Assembly: GCA_963457665.1 (NCBI GenBank) | Contig: OY735231.1 | Span: forward strand, 41,154,024 to 41,218,023 | DNA: 64,000 nucleotides | Direction: 5' to 3' | DNA from: Thysanoteuthis rhombus | Lineage: Eukaryota > Mollusca > Cephalopoda > Oegopsida > Thysanoteuthidae | Shown here: piece by piece, positions 1 through 11,160 of the stretch | Position numbering within the stretch: position 1 is the first letter of the stretch | Layout: each line of letters begins with the position of its first letter | Position numbers and translations under genes: made by a program | The notes under the pieces: generated by a model | What the model was told of the DNA's origin: nothing | Database searches by the model: none | What the model saw: the letters and a program-made list of their open reading frames with translations, nothing else

Positions 1-115
1 AATAATCATCTTCAATCAGAATCAAAGTAGGAGTAGAGTTGGACCCTGCTCTAGCCAGACTTGCTTTTCCTCTATTTCCATGATTAGCAGACCATTGATG
101 ATGAATTCATTTATA
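1..115 (+). repeat. Rep-C interspersed repeat, partial copy cut by the window edge
   Basis: The core 'gagttggaccctgct' followed by 'agccagact' resembles 'gagtttgagccctgc' at about 18.1 kb and the reverse complement of a segment at about 19.6 kb. Those two longer copies define the family, here called Rep-C. Only the right part would lie in this window. Class unknown; no coding potential seen. Confidence 0.4.
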
Positions 116-1320
116 TATTTCTTGTTTCAAGAATAATGTATATTTTAGGTAAAACAAACGTCTATACTTGATTCCAAAACCTAAAATGTTAAAAAAAGAA
201 AACTGAGATAAATTGTAATAAATATTTTCAAAACCACCCAAGCAACATATCCTGCAAAGTGACAAGCTGACAAAAAAGCTGATAGATTACCAACCCATTG
301 ATAAAAGAAGTGTCTGGAACATACTAAGTAATCCATAACAACTAGACAGGAAATCACTTCCTCTTTGGAAGATAAAACACAAAGATCAATAACTAAACCA
401 GGAAAAGAAAAAAGAAAATGAATGGTAATAAGATAAGATGAAGGTTTTGAACCTAGAAAAATAGACCCCCCCCCGCAAATAACGTTCTAAATAAGAATCC
501 AAATAAATCGAATCATTCGACTGAAGAAGCCCTAAAAGGGCCAAAACATAAACAAGTCTGTGTATCCATTAATCCACCATACATTAATATTTGAAGGATG
601 AATTATTTATGCCTGAAGAGTGTTCGATATTGGGAATAGATCATATGTGAATAGGTGTATACATATATAATGATGTTAAGTGAACGAATGTATCGGATAC
701 TTTTTCGTACTTAGTATATATGTACATGTGTGTGTTTACGTGTACAAATGTTCATGTTACTACGTTTATAACTCTATTATGTATTCAAATGAACTACACT
801 TTTTAGCTGAACAGTTGAACTTCAAATTAAACAAAACTGGCTGCTTCAAGGTCAAACTCCACTTTGAAACTAACTATTTTAGACACCAAACCGAATTGAA
901 AAAAAATGTATCCTCTTTATCATTGAGGGACGTGTGGGAGCAATGTTCCAAGTTTCTTCCATCGATAATCTGGGCTGAGAAGAGTAGAAAAAAATAAAAA
1001 AATATATAGTTCATGCGAAAGCATCGTATTTGAAAAGCTGATATTGCCATTTCAACTTACTAAGCGAACTCGTCATGAGTTTCTATATACGTCATCGTTT
1101 TTGTTGAGGGAATATTATTACGTAAGGAAAACAAAGTCAACATTACATGGAGTTGGACGAAAAGTTAAATTCCAATTTAAAACAATAAAAAAACTCTTTA
1201 CAATATGTAATATAAGGTTATAAGTGTGAAGAGATATATATCGTAAGTTTGCAAGCATAAACTAACGTGCATTATAACCACGAAGATATATAATTAGAAA
1301 CGAAACCCAGTTCACATATT
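116..1320. other. AT-rich DNA without recognisable genes
   Basis: Nothing coding is convincing here; the 105-codon ORF at 680-997 has no recognisable motif and is biased towards Tyr, Val and Cys. A lone terminal-inverted-repeat-like motif, 'tatcggatactttttcg' at about 690-707, resembles the right ends of the two TA-flanked MITEs at 22.6 and 25.1 kb. No left end was found, so it may be a solo end or chance. Confidence 0.5.
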
Positions 1321-1324
1321 GTCC

Positions 1325-1600
1325 TTCATTCGGAAATCATGTTGTGCCAAGATTGGTGCCAAATGCTTTTGCATATGATTGTATGTTATCTTACCCAACT
1401 GTGAGGTAATTGCAGTCATTGCTTTATCGATTACTTCTTCGAAGTTACGCAATCTAGAATGGTGAAACCATCAAAGTGTGAAATGTGTCGAATGTCTCGA
1501 CCCTCCAGCGTTTCATAGCAGCCTTCACGACGCTCCAGTACAATTTGTACAATATCGTTCACTTCCAGAGGAATTGAGTTCTACGGGAAATTCGTTTCTA
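1325..1600 (-). pseudogene. Possible decayed protein-coding remnant, family unrecognised
   Basis: The reverse strand carries two adjacent open stretches in different frames. One reads 'VNDIVQIVLERREGCYE' and continues to about 'DGFTILDCVTS'. The next includes 'NFEEVIDKAMTAI' and 'MQKHLAPILAQHDF'. Both have balanced, soluble-protein composition unlike the surrounding AT-rich DNA, and the frame change between them suggests one decayed ORF. The second stretch is loosely reminiscent of the C-terminal region of Tc1-like transposases, but no catalytic motif is visible, so the family stays open. Confidence 0.3.
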
Positions 1601-1605
1601 AAATT

Positions 1606-1760
1606 GTAGTTCAACTTTTTCAAATTGAAACGCAACTTTTAAAAATTGAGATCCAACTTTTTCTCAATTGAAATTTACTTTTTGAAATTGAAATCCGACT
1701 TTTTGATATTTGAGTTAAACTTTTTCAAATTGAAGTTCACCTTTTCCAAATGGAAGCTTT
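1606..1760. repeat. Degenerate tandem array of about 26-bp units
   Basis: Variants of 'caactttttcaaattgaaa' recur about six times with indels and alternating 'aattgaaatcc' spacers. Each unit is partly self-complementary (AATTGAA/TTCAATT). This is a decayed minisatellite with no ORF. Confidence 0.7.
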
Positions 1761-2539
1761 GGAGGTGTAGTTAAAAACAACAGTCATTTATTCGTAATGA
1801 ATTGAACTTTTTAAAAAGCATTGATTTTGAAAATCTCCAATGATACTTGGCTTAGCTTGTAGCTAAGATAGTTGAATATTATCTCCCTGATACCGGTCAG
1901 TGTTAATGCCAAGGTAAAATCCAGGATTTTGAGTGCTGATTTTCAAGGCAGGTAGACAGGTCCCCGTTCACTTAGACAATTAGCTCAAACCCATCTTTCC
2001 ACTTCTATTTTCCATGATTTGACAGGATTCCATACGAATCAAAAACATGAAATAACTAGCTACATATCCGACACTACCCGGGAAAAAACTGTAAATCTGA
2101 CAACACTGGAAAGCAAATGATATTTTTTAGAGACACAGACCCCACAGAAATTGACAAATATTTTTTACAATATTCGATCTGAAGACACATGATGTAAGTA
2201 GTTTGAGATCTTCTGATTTCTTATACGTCTTAATTTCACGTCTGTGATGTGTAGTTTTCGACATTCGAGAGCACAAATAAATTTGATCACTTTATAATGA
2301 AGAGACTTGGTCATAATTGAACTGAAGTGATACCTAATGAAGGGAAAAGTTCTGATAGTTGATAATGTGTGCCCAGCAGTTTAGTTTGATTAAGCAAGTA
2401 AATGTATTAGAAAGGGTTGCTAAATTTCAGAAAATATACATAAATATAACAACGAAACCATTTTACATGCAGAGTGAAGTAATTAGATTTAATCATATGC
2501 AACACAGACTTAATAATTGACACCAATACTCAATTAGCC
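1761..2539. other. AT-rich DNA, nothing recognised
   Basis: No ORF above background, no clear inverted or tandem repeat and no match to the repeat families defined elsewhere in the window. Confidence 0.5.
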
Positions 2540-2795
2540 CTTTTCTAGAAATGTTTTTTGCTTTTCTTTCTTTTGGAGAAGAAGATTTTTGGACCTTTCC
2601 AGGGTTTGTTGATAACATTTAAATTATCTAGAAGTTTTTTTTTACTACATTTTAGATGCTTTCGAGTGGGAAATGCCAGTAATGTCATAAATAGAATTTA
2701 CTCCGACCAAATTTATTCTTCAATAAAATGATTTACATGACTTCAAATTTTAACGCTACGGTTGTCCAATTATTGACTGTGATGGCGAATATTAC
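2540..2795 (+). repeat. Rep-B interspersed repeat, 5'-shortened copy
   Basis: The copy ends in the family hallmark 'gctacggttgtccaattatt' followed by 'gactgtgatggcga', preceded by 'aatgtcataaatagaattta' and 'ccgaccaaatttatt'. The same ordered blocks occur at 32.7-33.0, 47.7-48.1 and 56.3-56.7 kb, and in reverse at 55.6 kb. No protein is encoded; the class is undetermined. Confidence 0.7.
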
Positions 2796-3495
2796 TTTGC
2801 TTTTATTTTGATTTTCATGCTTCAGAATGTAGCTAATTTAGATACTTTGTATCTAAATCTAGATCAATTGCCAATTTATATATATTATACCTCGATTAGG
2901 ATTAATTGCTAACTTAGATATTTTGTACCTCGATAGAGTCAATAGATGAACAACTGTAGCGTCAATTTTTTTCCGCTGATTATTTTCCGGCATTCTATCT
3001 TTCAGAATAACAAGGGTATATCGACATTACCGCGATAATCACCAATTCTAGCTTTTTTCCCCTCATTACAGTCGCGAAATGTCAAAAATAGTCAACGAAT
3101 GAACTACCCGTGGTGAAAGAATTCTGTCTGTGGATTGCTCTCAGATGTGAATAAGGCAGTCGAATACTCTACACATTACTTTATAACGGCTTTACTGATC
3201 GGCCAATTCAACAAAATTGGGGTTATCTACATTTCAAATGGTTTGCAGTAACATGACTACCCGTAATGCACAAATGGGCATCATATTAATATTCCAGGCT
3301 TTGTCCAGACGGCTGTAGAATGGATCGTCCGAAACGTTATGATAACAACATTAACAACGTACAAAAAAATCAATTGTTCATTGCTTTCAATGTTTGTCTT
3401 ATACTGCAGTGCAATGTTCGATAGGCAAATGCGGATGTTCTTGAATAAAGACATCACTCTGCAGGAAATAACAGTCTTGGCATTCTTCTGTCTCA
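2796..3495. other. AT-rich DNA, nothing recognised
   Basis: Contains two imperfect direct repeats of a 'tagatactttgtatctaaat'-like segment at about 2838-2935. Otherwise no gene or element is recognised. Confidence 0.5.
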
Positions 3496-3502
3496 GAAGA
3501 CA

Positions 3503-3616
3503 ATGGGGAAGGGGCCTAAAGCCTGTGTATTATCCAGCTGCAGTGCCAACTGTGCCTGTGCAGCCCAGACCAACAAACCCAATTTCTGCAGGTGTTGCCT
3601 ACGTCTGGCCATGTAA
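3503..3616 (+). CDS. Candidate Cys-rich micro-ORF or terminal exon, 37 codons
   Basis: This forward frame begins at an ATG and ends at TAA. It carries seven cysteines spaced C-x4-C-x3-C-x-C-x9-C-x-C-C, including 'CACAAQTNKPNFCRCC'. It sits in a locally GC-richer patch (about 3480-3800). A pyrimidine-rich tract ending 'ttctgtctcag' lies just upstream at 3484-3495, so the frame could be a last coding exon read from an acceptor at 3496. No family was recognised. A longer ORF (3339-3629) overlaps in another frame with less distinctive composition. The small size makes chance quite possible. Confidence 0.25.
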   Translation: MGKGPKACVLSSCSANCACAAQTNKPNFCRCCLRLAM

Positions 3617-4631
3617 ATGCTGTTACTGACCCCCTCAACCGCCTGCATTCTCTTTACTCTGCTTATCAGTCCTCTTGGCTCTTTTCACTCGTCTAGATAT
3701 CTGCCTTGATGGTAATTCTCCATCTACTGCAGTCTGTGGCTACAGTCTCACAGCAGGCAGGATTGTTGCCTGCCTTCAGTTCTCTTTTACGAACGTCTCT
3801 TTAATGGAGGACAAACTTTACTGCAGGTTTAAAGCCAGTGACTATTCCGCCATACAAAATGATTTGACCGAACCATTCTGAGGCAATGATATAATTGTTG
3901 AATGAGTGTAACGCAATTACTGTCAGGCAATGACATTATGTCAGCAATTACGCTACACATGTCAAGCGATTATGACAAGCAATTAGGATACCAGTCAATA
4001 AGAATCAAAGGAATAAATGAAAACTGCTGACTGAGCATTTGAAAATCTAACTGATCCCAATTTCCTTTCTAATGAATATTAGCGCAATCATTCGCAATCA
4101 TTCACTCATTTTCTAGAAAAAAAAAGACATAAAATGCAATTTCCGATAACTGTTCGATCGCCCATCATCAAAAATTATTTATTACATTTAGAATTAAACA
4201 TTTAGAATCACATTTAGAATAATGATCAGACATTGTTGGCTATTCCATAGTATATTTCCTCATCTGAGTTGATGATAATCCGATTCTAATCAGTTATGCC
4301 GAAACCAGCTTAGGAACAAAACCACGGTATTCGACTTTGATTGGAAATATTTTAGTCGTCAAGATATTTCTCGATTATATTGTTACTTTTCCAGCTTGCA
4401 ATTTTGTGCACAGTCAATATTTTTTTCAAAATGAATTAATGTAGATTTTTTGATACAACATATTAATTGGTTTACCCTACAACTTAATAAGGTGAATAAC
4501 TACCTGCTGTTCGGTACCTTTTATTTACTTGCTAGTTTATTATCCTTTATTATAGGCTTCCAGAAGGTTGATCAAAGTTTCGGCTTTCCAACTGTTTTGA
4601 TAAATATGTTTGTTTATAAAGTTCAAGTCCG
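3617..4631. other. GC-richer patch then AT-rich DNA
   Basis: 3617-3800 remains GC-richer than its surroundings and may belong with the Cys-rich ORF or with an unrecognised repeat. At about 3895-4000 there is a degenerate array of short blocks like 'tgtcaggcaatgacattatg'. Nothing else was recognised. Confidence 0.4.
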
Positions 4632-4912
4632 ATCACTGTGACCCAGGAGTGGAATACTTACTTCCAGTTTGGTATGCAGTTGTTTAATCCACCGCTGAGT
4701 CATAACACAGACTTCAAAAATGGTGCTCAATGTTCCTCCGCTAAGCATTCAGCAAAAAGACTAGGATTGAAGAACCTCTCTCCGAGACTGAAGGGTTATA
4801 GCTAAAATCACGATGGATACACCGGCTCGCTTGTAATCATTGAAGTTATGCGACGTCAAGACTAGTCTGTACCTAGATGAATGACCATTGGGGAAAACTG
4901 GGTACGTCAGTA
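4632..4912 (+). repeat. Composite SINE: tRNA-like head plus 5S-rRNA-like body (copy 1)
   Basis: The head (about 4632-4703) reads like a tRNA with box-A-like 'cccaggagtggaatactta' and box-B-like 'gttgtttaatccacc'. A linker with 'gactaggattgaagaac' follows. From about 4793 the sequence follows a 5S rRNA: 'ggatacaccggctcgct', 'gaagttatgcgacgtc', then 'gtacctagatgaatgacc'. These match the 5S internal control elements with many substitutions. Copies with the same order occur at 41.5 kb (forward) and at 25.6 and 52.6 kb (reverse), so this looks like one transposed unit and not a chance juxtaposition. Confidence 0.75.
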
Positions 4913-5339
4913 GAACGAGGCTTTAATGGACTTGGCAAGCCGGAAATGGATATTAGTAACAATGGACACTCTCAATGAGGATATAATCTGAGAATAACAA
5001 TATATACACAAAATGAAGGATTTTCCTTCGGGGATAATATAAAAAATGTAAGAAAACAAAAAAAAGTGGCTTGCCTGAGCAATCAAAACATTCTACCCAT
5101 TATATTCGCAGACATCATTACTGTTAGTCCGTCTGAAATACCTTAGAAAGATTCATAAAATGCCGGCAGTTATGCTGTATTTATTCGTATTGATTCCTCC
5201 CTTGTGTGTGGTTTGGAATAACGATTGTATATTTTTGGCTTTTGTAAGTTGATCTCTAATAACTATTGGGTCAAAAAAGTGTCATCAACTGATTATAAGT
5301 GTTTGTCTATGCAGTATAGAGGTTGTATATCCTCGATAA

Positions 5340-5600
5340 TAATCGATTACCGTGGCTTTGCAATAGAGTGCTCACCTCCAGTCTGGTAGGTCGTGGGTTT
5401 AATCAATGGTAAAGTCTATCAAATACTTTCAGAATTATACCCAATGCCTCTCTGGTTGGCATTTAGCATAAAAAGTAAGATTGAAGAAGGTTGGAGAGGG
5501 ATAATCTCTCGCACAAAACTCAACAAAGATGGGTGACCCAAGACAAGATAAATGGAACCGAACCCCTGCACTGAGTTACGGGACAATGGACAGATAGACA
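5340..5600 (+). repeat. SINE with the same tRNA-like head but a different body (copy 1)
   Basis: 'ttgcaatagagtgctcacct' (A-box side) and 'ggtcgtgggtttaatcaa' (B-box side) form a tRNA-like Pol III head close to that of the composite SINE. The body is not 5S-like: it ends 'cccctgcactgagttacggg', matching 'ccctgtactgacttacgag' in the copy at 35.5 kb. This suggests body exchange around a shared head. Confidence 0.65.
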
Positions 5601-6475
5601 AATGTTGGAGGGAGTCAGTATCCGTACGGCTATCCAACTCAAGACACATCCATGAACACTCCTGTACTGGATTGCACAACTAAGGACAAAAGACCCTCAT
5701 GATATCACGACCAAGTTTAGCAGATGTCAATAACCCTTGGATCACAAAGACGGGTTTAGAGTTGTCAGCATTTTGCATTTTTTTCACAAAAGATCAAAAG
5801 ACTTTTAAAGCAGTTATATATTGAACCCATATTGTAAAAATCGGGATGAGATAAGTAGAAAAGAAGACAGAAAGAGTGGACAGAGAGAGAGATTTTTTTC
5901 ACATCACGGTATGTAATTTATTTCTTTTGTTAAGTTGATTCTCGATATGGAAAGGAATATTACGTTAGAAATTTCCTTCGAAATTCTGGAAGCTATTAAC
6001 ATCATATTGTAAGCGTACACTTATGACCTATAATCGATAGGGAACACAAATAGAAACACACTCCTTAGATGGGGACAACAATATTGCAAGATCTAAGAAA
6101 AACAAGTCCATGACGTTATGTAAGAATTAAACAAGATAAGAATGATTGTGTCCACACATGCAAATAGAAGTGAAGACAAAAGTAATCATATATTATGAAC
6201 TTTTTATGACGAAGTAACATTTGAATGCAAGATGGATACAAACGTTTAGGTGCTATGAACATTTTCAGAGAGTGCTTTTTTTAAAATCATGTATTATCTT
6301 TACATTATTCTTTTTTTAATCAATTGTAAATAAATAGTTTTATTACAAAAACAAATGATATCCAAAAAAAACTCCTTTTCAGATGCTGCGTAGTGGTAGA
6401 TTTATGAAAATTTTCAAGGATGTAGCCCCAAAGATGTGACCAGCGGCTCCTGGGACACCCATCCGCTTGCACTCG
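5601..6475. other. AT-rich DNA, nothing recognised
   Basis: Apart from a short GA-rich tract near 5868-5892, no repeat family, ORF or structural motif was found. Confidence 0.5.

Positions 6476-6523
<48 letters not shown>
6476..6523. repeat. (GATA)n microsatellite
   Basis: About twelve near-perfect tandem tetranucleotides. Reverse-strand ORFs crossing it, with repeating 'YLSI', are artefacts of the repeat. Confidence 0.95.
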
Positions 6524-7504
6524 CTGAAAAACCGTAGAATCTGTGACTAAGATGACTGTTCCATTGCGAACAGCTTTTCCGGAGATACGGTGATTCGAAA
6601 ACGCCACAGGTTTTGGGCAGTATCTGCTCTTTTTCTTGTTTAGGTAAGAGAGGATAACTACATAAAGGTTTTTGGTACACTTAACCCTCACAAACGATAA
6701 GAGTACTTGCTTCACTGCACAAACATCATTAAATTCACACCGAAAAGAAGCCAGGGTTATTTCCCTTGATGGTCCCAGGCGAATAACTCAGCTGACAATA
6801 ACTGCGCTCTTTTGACATTCTCTACAGATTATCTATCCTCCTAAGGGACATTTGTGGTCAAATAATAATACTGAGAAGATTCCTTTCTGTTTTAGACGAT
6901 ACTATTTTTATTAAAACCTTACCATTCTCTGAACAGAACTCTAGAATAGATAGACATATCATCAATTTATATTTGTCTTAATGTTGGTAATAATTCACCT
7001 TGAAGCTATCAATGGCCAGACGAGATAGTTACCTATGGAGTAGTGTTTCTCAAACTGGTGAATGATTCCCCTAAGAATGAATGAAATTATTTTGGATATG
7101 AATAAAACTACAAGGGTAAATGAAGGTTGAATAAAATATTAAATCTGAATGAAATATGAGGGGTGAATGACTTTATTTTCTCAGATACTCATATTTTACC
7201 CTCTATCTTTGAAAAAAAGTAGTATTTGTCATTAACGTATACAATAAGAAAAAACATTATTTCTAAAAAATCAAATTTCGAGTTTTCAGAATATTATTTG
7301 TTAACTTCATGCGAGCCCCGAAACATTCTGATACTTTTTTGTGTTGACTTTTTTTTGTCATTCATCGTCTTTAAGATATTCGAACAACATAGATAAAATG
7401 AACACTTCTAAATGTTCAAATGTTCGGAGTCTGATTTAGAAAACATTTGTAGTATTTGTGATATTCAAGACATAGAAAACAATCCATCCAAAAGTGATCA
7501 AATA
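6524..7504. other. AT-rich DNA, nothing recognised
   Basis: Around 7060-7170, 'gaatga'-type words are repeated loosely, which may be a decayed tandem repeat. No gene is supported. Confidence 0.45.
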
Positions 7505-7690
7505 TAATCCTGAATACTCTCTCAATTAAATTGTTTCATACACTTAAATAAACAATACTTTGTACATTCAATAACACTATTTTACACCTCATTGAACCAT
7601 TTTATATATACTCAATTAAGACTATTTGGATCAGCCAATTGAACCAATTTTCATACACTCGATTAAACCGTTTTTTGTACACTAATTTAC
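7505..7690. repeat. Degenerate tandem array of about 25-35-bp units
   Basis: Variants of 'acactcaattaaaccatttt' recur about six times (for example 'tactcaattaagactatttg' and 'acactcgattaaaccgtttt'). No ORF. Confidence 0.6.
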
Positions 7691-8354
7691 ATTTTAATTT
7701 TTGTTTTCAATCCCCTATCTCTCTCTCTCTCGGATCACAAGGCCTTGGTTTACTCAGCCTAATGGTTGATTTGCCACTACTTCTATGTTGCTTATGAGCC
7801 AATCTAAGTATGAGTGAACTAATGAAATAATCGATATCTACACAGATCCATGGGAAATGATATCAGAAAACAATGGATATAAAATATGAATACTTCATTG
7901 CCATGTACAGACTGCATCAATTTTAATCACATGTAATAAAAAAAACACACAATGCCATCAGTAGTCACACTCAGATGATCAAATTAATGAAAATGTTTTG
8001 AATATCTTTTTCAGTCTGCAACTTTATCACAAGGTGACACCGTTATAACTATCGTTCATCTTAATGATCAAAGTTTTTTATTTGATTTTACCGGAAGATT
8101 GTTAACCTCGTCGACGTTGTTAATTTTTTCACAACGTTTCAATCATAAATCAACTGACTCGGGTGCTCTTTTGCCTGAGATGGGAAATTACTTCCTGGAA
8201 CGTATGTTCTCTTTCGTATTCTACAATCCAGATCAAAGAACACCCAAAGAAGGCCGGTAGGTTCACGGCCGGAACATGATGAAATAATGAACAAGGTAGA
8301 CGAGGAAATCAGCCCGACTATATGGAGCTTAAACATGGAACCAAAGCAAAGGAT
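7691..8354. other. AT-rich DNA, nothing recognised
   Basis: A short (CT)n run lies at 7719-7730. The reverse ORF covering 8139-8411 overlaps the start of the LINE fragment on the other strand and has no motif of its own. Confidence 0.45.
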
Positions 8355-8700
8355 TCTCCCCCAGACAGAGGACCATGTAACGTGCACAGGAAGAATTATG
8401 TCCATCCTCATACTGAGAGCTCACAAGACAACACATTGAATTATAAAACAAACAAGAGTCAGAAATATCATAGAATTCATTAGAAAACCCAAAATGACAA
8501 AGGGCAGGTCATGTCGCAAGAACATCAAACAACAGCTACACATCTGGACTCACAACGTCGATCCTCCGAGAGAATATCTTAAACTGTAGCCAGCAATAAC
8601 AAGATGACGAATTCAGAATGTATTGATCCTGCAATGCCCATGATAGAAAGTTCTGGCGAATCTTGAGGGAGGTCCATGACCAACAACACTGATGATATTA
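8355..8700 (+). pseudogene. RTE-like LINE 3' fragment, heavily decayed
   Basis: Reading forward, conceptual pieces align by eye with the best copy at 57.3-57.7 kb. They are 'accatgtaacgtgcacagga' (the 'TMQRAHE' region), 'agctcacaagacaacacatt' (the 'RDHKTAQYI' region), and 'aatgacaaagggcaggtcat' then 'gtcgcaagaac' (the 'WAGHVAR' region). The end, 'atgaccaacaacactgatga', approaches the family's ATG-rich tail. Several stops and indels are present, and it is a 5'-truncated dead copy. Confidence 0.65.
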
Positions 8701-9949
8701 TTTGTAATGAATAAAACAGAAAGATGGTGATAGTAAACAAATTTAATGACCAGATTTTTTTTTGTTTTCTACGAAAACTTATTTGAATGGATTGATTATT
8801 TCGTGGTAAATAAGTGTCTGTGAACAAAGTTTCAAGCTGATCTTGGGAAACATCTCCTGATTTGAAAATTAATATTTCCGATAAATAGCGGAATTGAGTT
8901 TGAACGATTTTAGATTTGCATTCTTCTCCTTCTCGTTTTTTGGGAGATTTACATAATTCCAAATCCGGTGCTTATCAGAATCGGTAAAATTCTCGGATAA
9001 TTATTCAAAACAATTGATGTTATTTTTTCTCTGTTGTCTGCTTTCAATCCTTAATTCAATAAAAGCAATAATATATTTCCAGGACATTTGTTTAATTCTC
9101 AACTGATCAAGAGAACGTAAAAAGAAATCCGCTTTCCTCAAACAAAATCAATACTGAAAAGATCGATTACACTTATTTTTTTTACTCATATATTACTTAT
9201 ATAAAGTTCTTTTTTTTTCTTGATTTGTAACAACTTTTCATCCAGACTTCTCTCACTTTTTTGTTGTTTTTTGTAGAAAAGCCTAACACCTATTTTTCAG
9301 CACATGCAATTCAAAACTATATCGGATTAACGCCGGATCATACGACGTTCAGTAAATACAAATTCCAATACTATATATCTCAGTCATTGGCGGTCCTATG
9401 GTTGATGTAACCCATGGCAGAAACTCATTGTGTACATTTTGAACTCTTTGAGATATCTGTTGGATAGTCATGAGCATATACATAAATGTAGGAAGAAAAA
9501 AAGCGTAAAAATATCTCTCTATCAAAAAATTCATTCGGTGCTTCTGGAGATACAGATTTGGGGAATTTGATCATAGATTTATGCTCGTCAAAGCTTTATT
9601 CTACCGGTTCCACCTATTAGCTACTATGTGTATAGTGGTCAGAGAATCTCTATGTATTCTAACAGCTAACATCAACTGTGTGGACCGACACATGTTTCAT
9701 AAAAAAAAAGAATTAAAAAAAACTTCCTAAAAATTATAGGAAATTCAGTCACCTTGGTGTCACTCCCTCTGATGATGTCAGCCTCTTTAATAGCGACCGC
9801 CAGTCCTCCCCCTTGGCCCGCCATTAATCTCGGTCAAGTCATTTCATCATTACATCTTGATCAATAATTAGAAACCAATATCCAAACCTGTCAACATAGG
9901 ATTCCAATATAGGTCTATACAGTCTTAAAGTGACTCTGCCTGGCTGTTT
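8701..9949. other. AT-rich DNA, nothing recognised
   Basis: Reverse ORFs at 8579-8962 and 9349-9534 lack recognisable motifs; the former partly overlaps the LINE fragment in antisense. T-rich tracts occur at about 9175-9220. Confidence 0.45.
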
Positions 9950-10453
9950 ATGTATATATATGGCTACACCAATGGAGCTAGAGGGCTGGATATTTGAACA
10001 TGAAATCCTTATCATAGGATCAGTGTTTGCATATGAATCCCGAGAGGATGGTATTTGAAAGACAACATAGGGAGCAAATTTGTGTTAAAATGACACAATG
10101 AATTGTTTCATTTTCAACAACAGTTTGCTTTTCATGTTGTATTCCCGATATCATCATTAATGTCTGCAGAAAAGATCTTTTTTTCAAATTCCCTTATTAA
10201 GATAATTCTTTTTAGGGTTTCAATTCACAATGTAAGTTTCTGCTGGATTGGACCCTTACTTTATGGGAAGCGCTCACGCTTATTTCTTGAAAAAATCGAA
10301 CGTTTCAGTGATCCAACAAAAGACGACAGATGTGACTTATTCGTTGATCATCCCTTTTCTTAAGCTTTTAATTGATCAACTTAACCTGGCCTGCTACACA
10401 AGGACGTTTGTTACGTGACAGTTTTTAGTAAGTGATTAACCAGACCTGTTACA
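9950..10453 (+). repeat. Rep-A interspersed repeat, near full-length copy
   Basis: Ordered Rep-A landmarks are visible: 'tggagctagagggctg', 'tttcaattcacaatgtaagt', 'gcgctcacgcttatttcttg', 'cagtgatccaacaaaagacg', 'cttttaattgatcaac' and a right end 'gtgattaaccagacctgtta'. The proximal 'ctgtcaacc' end is not seen. No coding sequence fits, so the family is non-autonomous (SINE or MITE-like); the class is open. Confidence 0.75.
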
Positions 10454-10837
10454 TCTAAATATCAGCTCTCCCCTTTAGCGGTACGTTTCTTGCTTGAGCT
10501 AAAGGATGGTGAACTGAAAATCTGATTTGAGAGATCAGCAGCGACTTGTGTATCCGCGTATTCTTTGCAGGTAAGGCAAAAACGTCAAAAGTTTTTTAAA
10601 CTTGTCATCTATGATTACGGAGAAGGAACCAAGTTTTTTCCGGTTAATAATCCAAATATTCCATCTTAATGAAATAGAAAATGCATGACCAAAACTGGGC
10701 CTAAATACCAACAACTCAGGTAGTTGCCTAGGGTGCCAAATACTAGGAGCACCTCCCTGCGTCGGAGAGATTAGGTCTTTCTAGATAAAATGCGAAAGTA
10801 AGAAAAATGAATAAATTGAACAAAATCAATGTCTTGA
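10454..10837. other. Spacer between opposed Rep-A copies
   Basis: No gene recognised. Together with the flanking Rep-A copies it forms a large imperfect inverted arrangement. Confidence 0.5.
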
Positions 10838-11160
10838 TAGTCCCTCAATAGAAACCAACATCTTCTGGCAGCATGCTGCGTTGGGTTTGATCAATCAAAA
10901 GATTGGATTAAAGGGTGATCAAAGAATAAATTACTTTTCTCGCCCTTTGATGGATCACAGAAAAAAACAAACAGGCACGAACTTACATGGTGAATTAAAC
11001 CACCTAAAAACCTATTTAGGGTGGGAAATCTGAAAAACAAAACCTTATCTGCTTGACTCGAAAATAAAAAATTTCTAATTTTCCAACCTGTGAGTTCTAT
11101 TGCAGCAGGTAGACCAACTTAAAATACGAAGAAACCTATTTGTACAGTTTGGGGAAATAT
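10838..11160 (-). repeat. Rep-A interspersed repeat, reverse copy
   Basis: In plus-strand reading the copy begins 'caatagaaaccaacatcttc', then 'ggcagcatgctgcgttggg', 'gatcaaagaataaattactt' and, near its far end, 'taaaatacgaagaaacctat'. It is internally diverged but collinear with the other reverse copies. Confidence 0.75.

Noticed and set aside
6320-6715. 131-codon reverse ORF
   Set aside because: Carries the (GATA)n-derived 'YLSI' repeat; no motif outside it.
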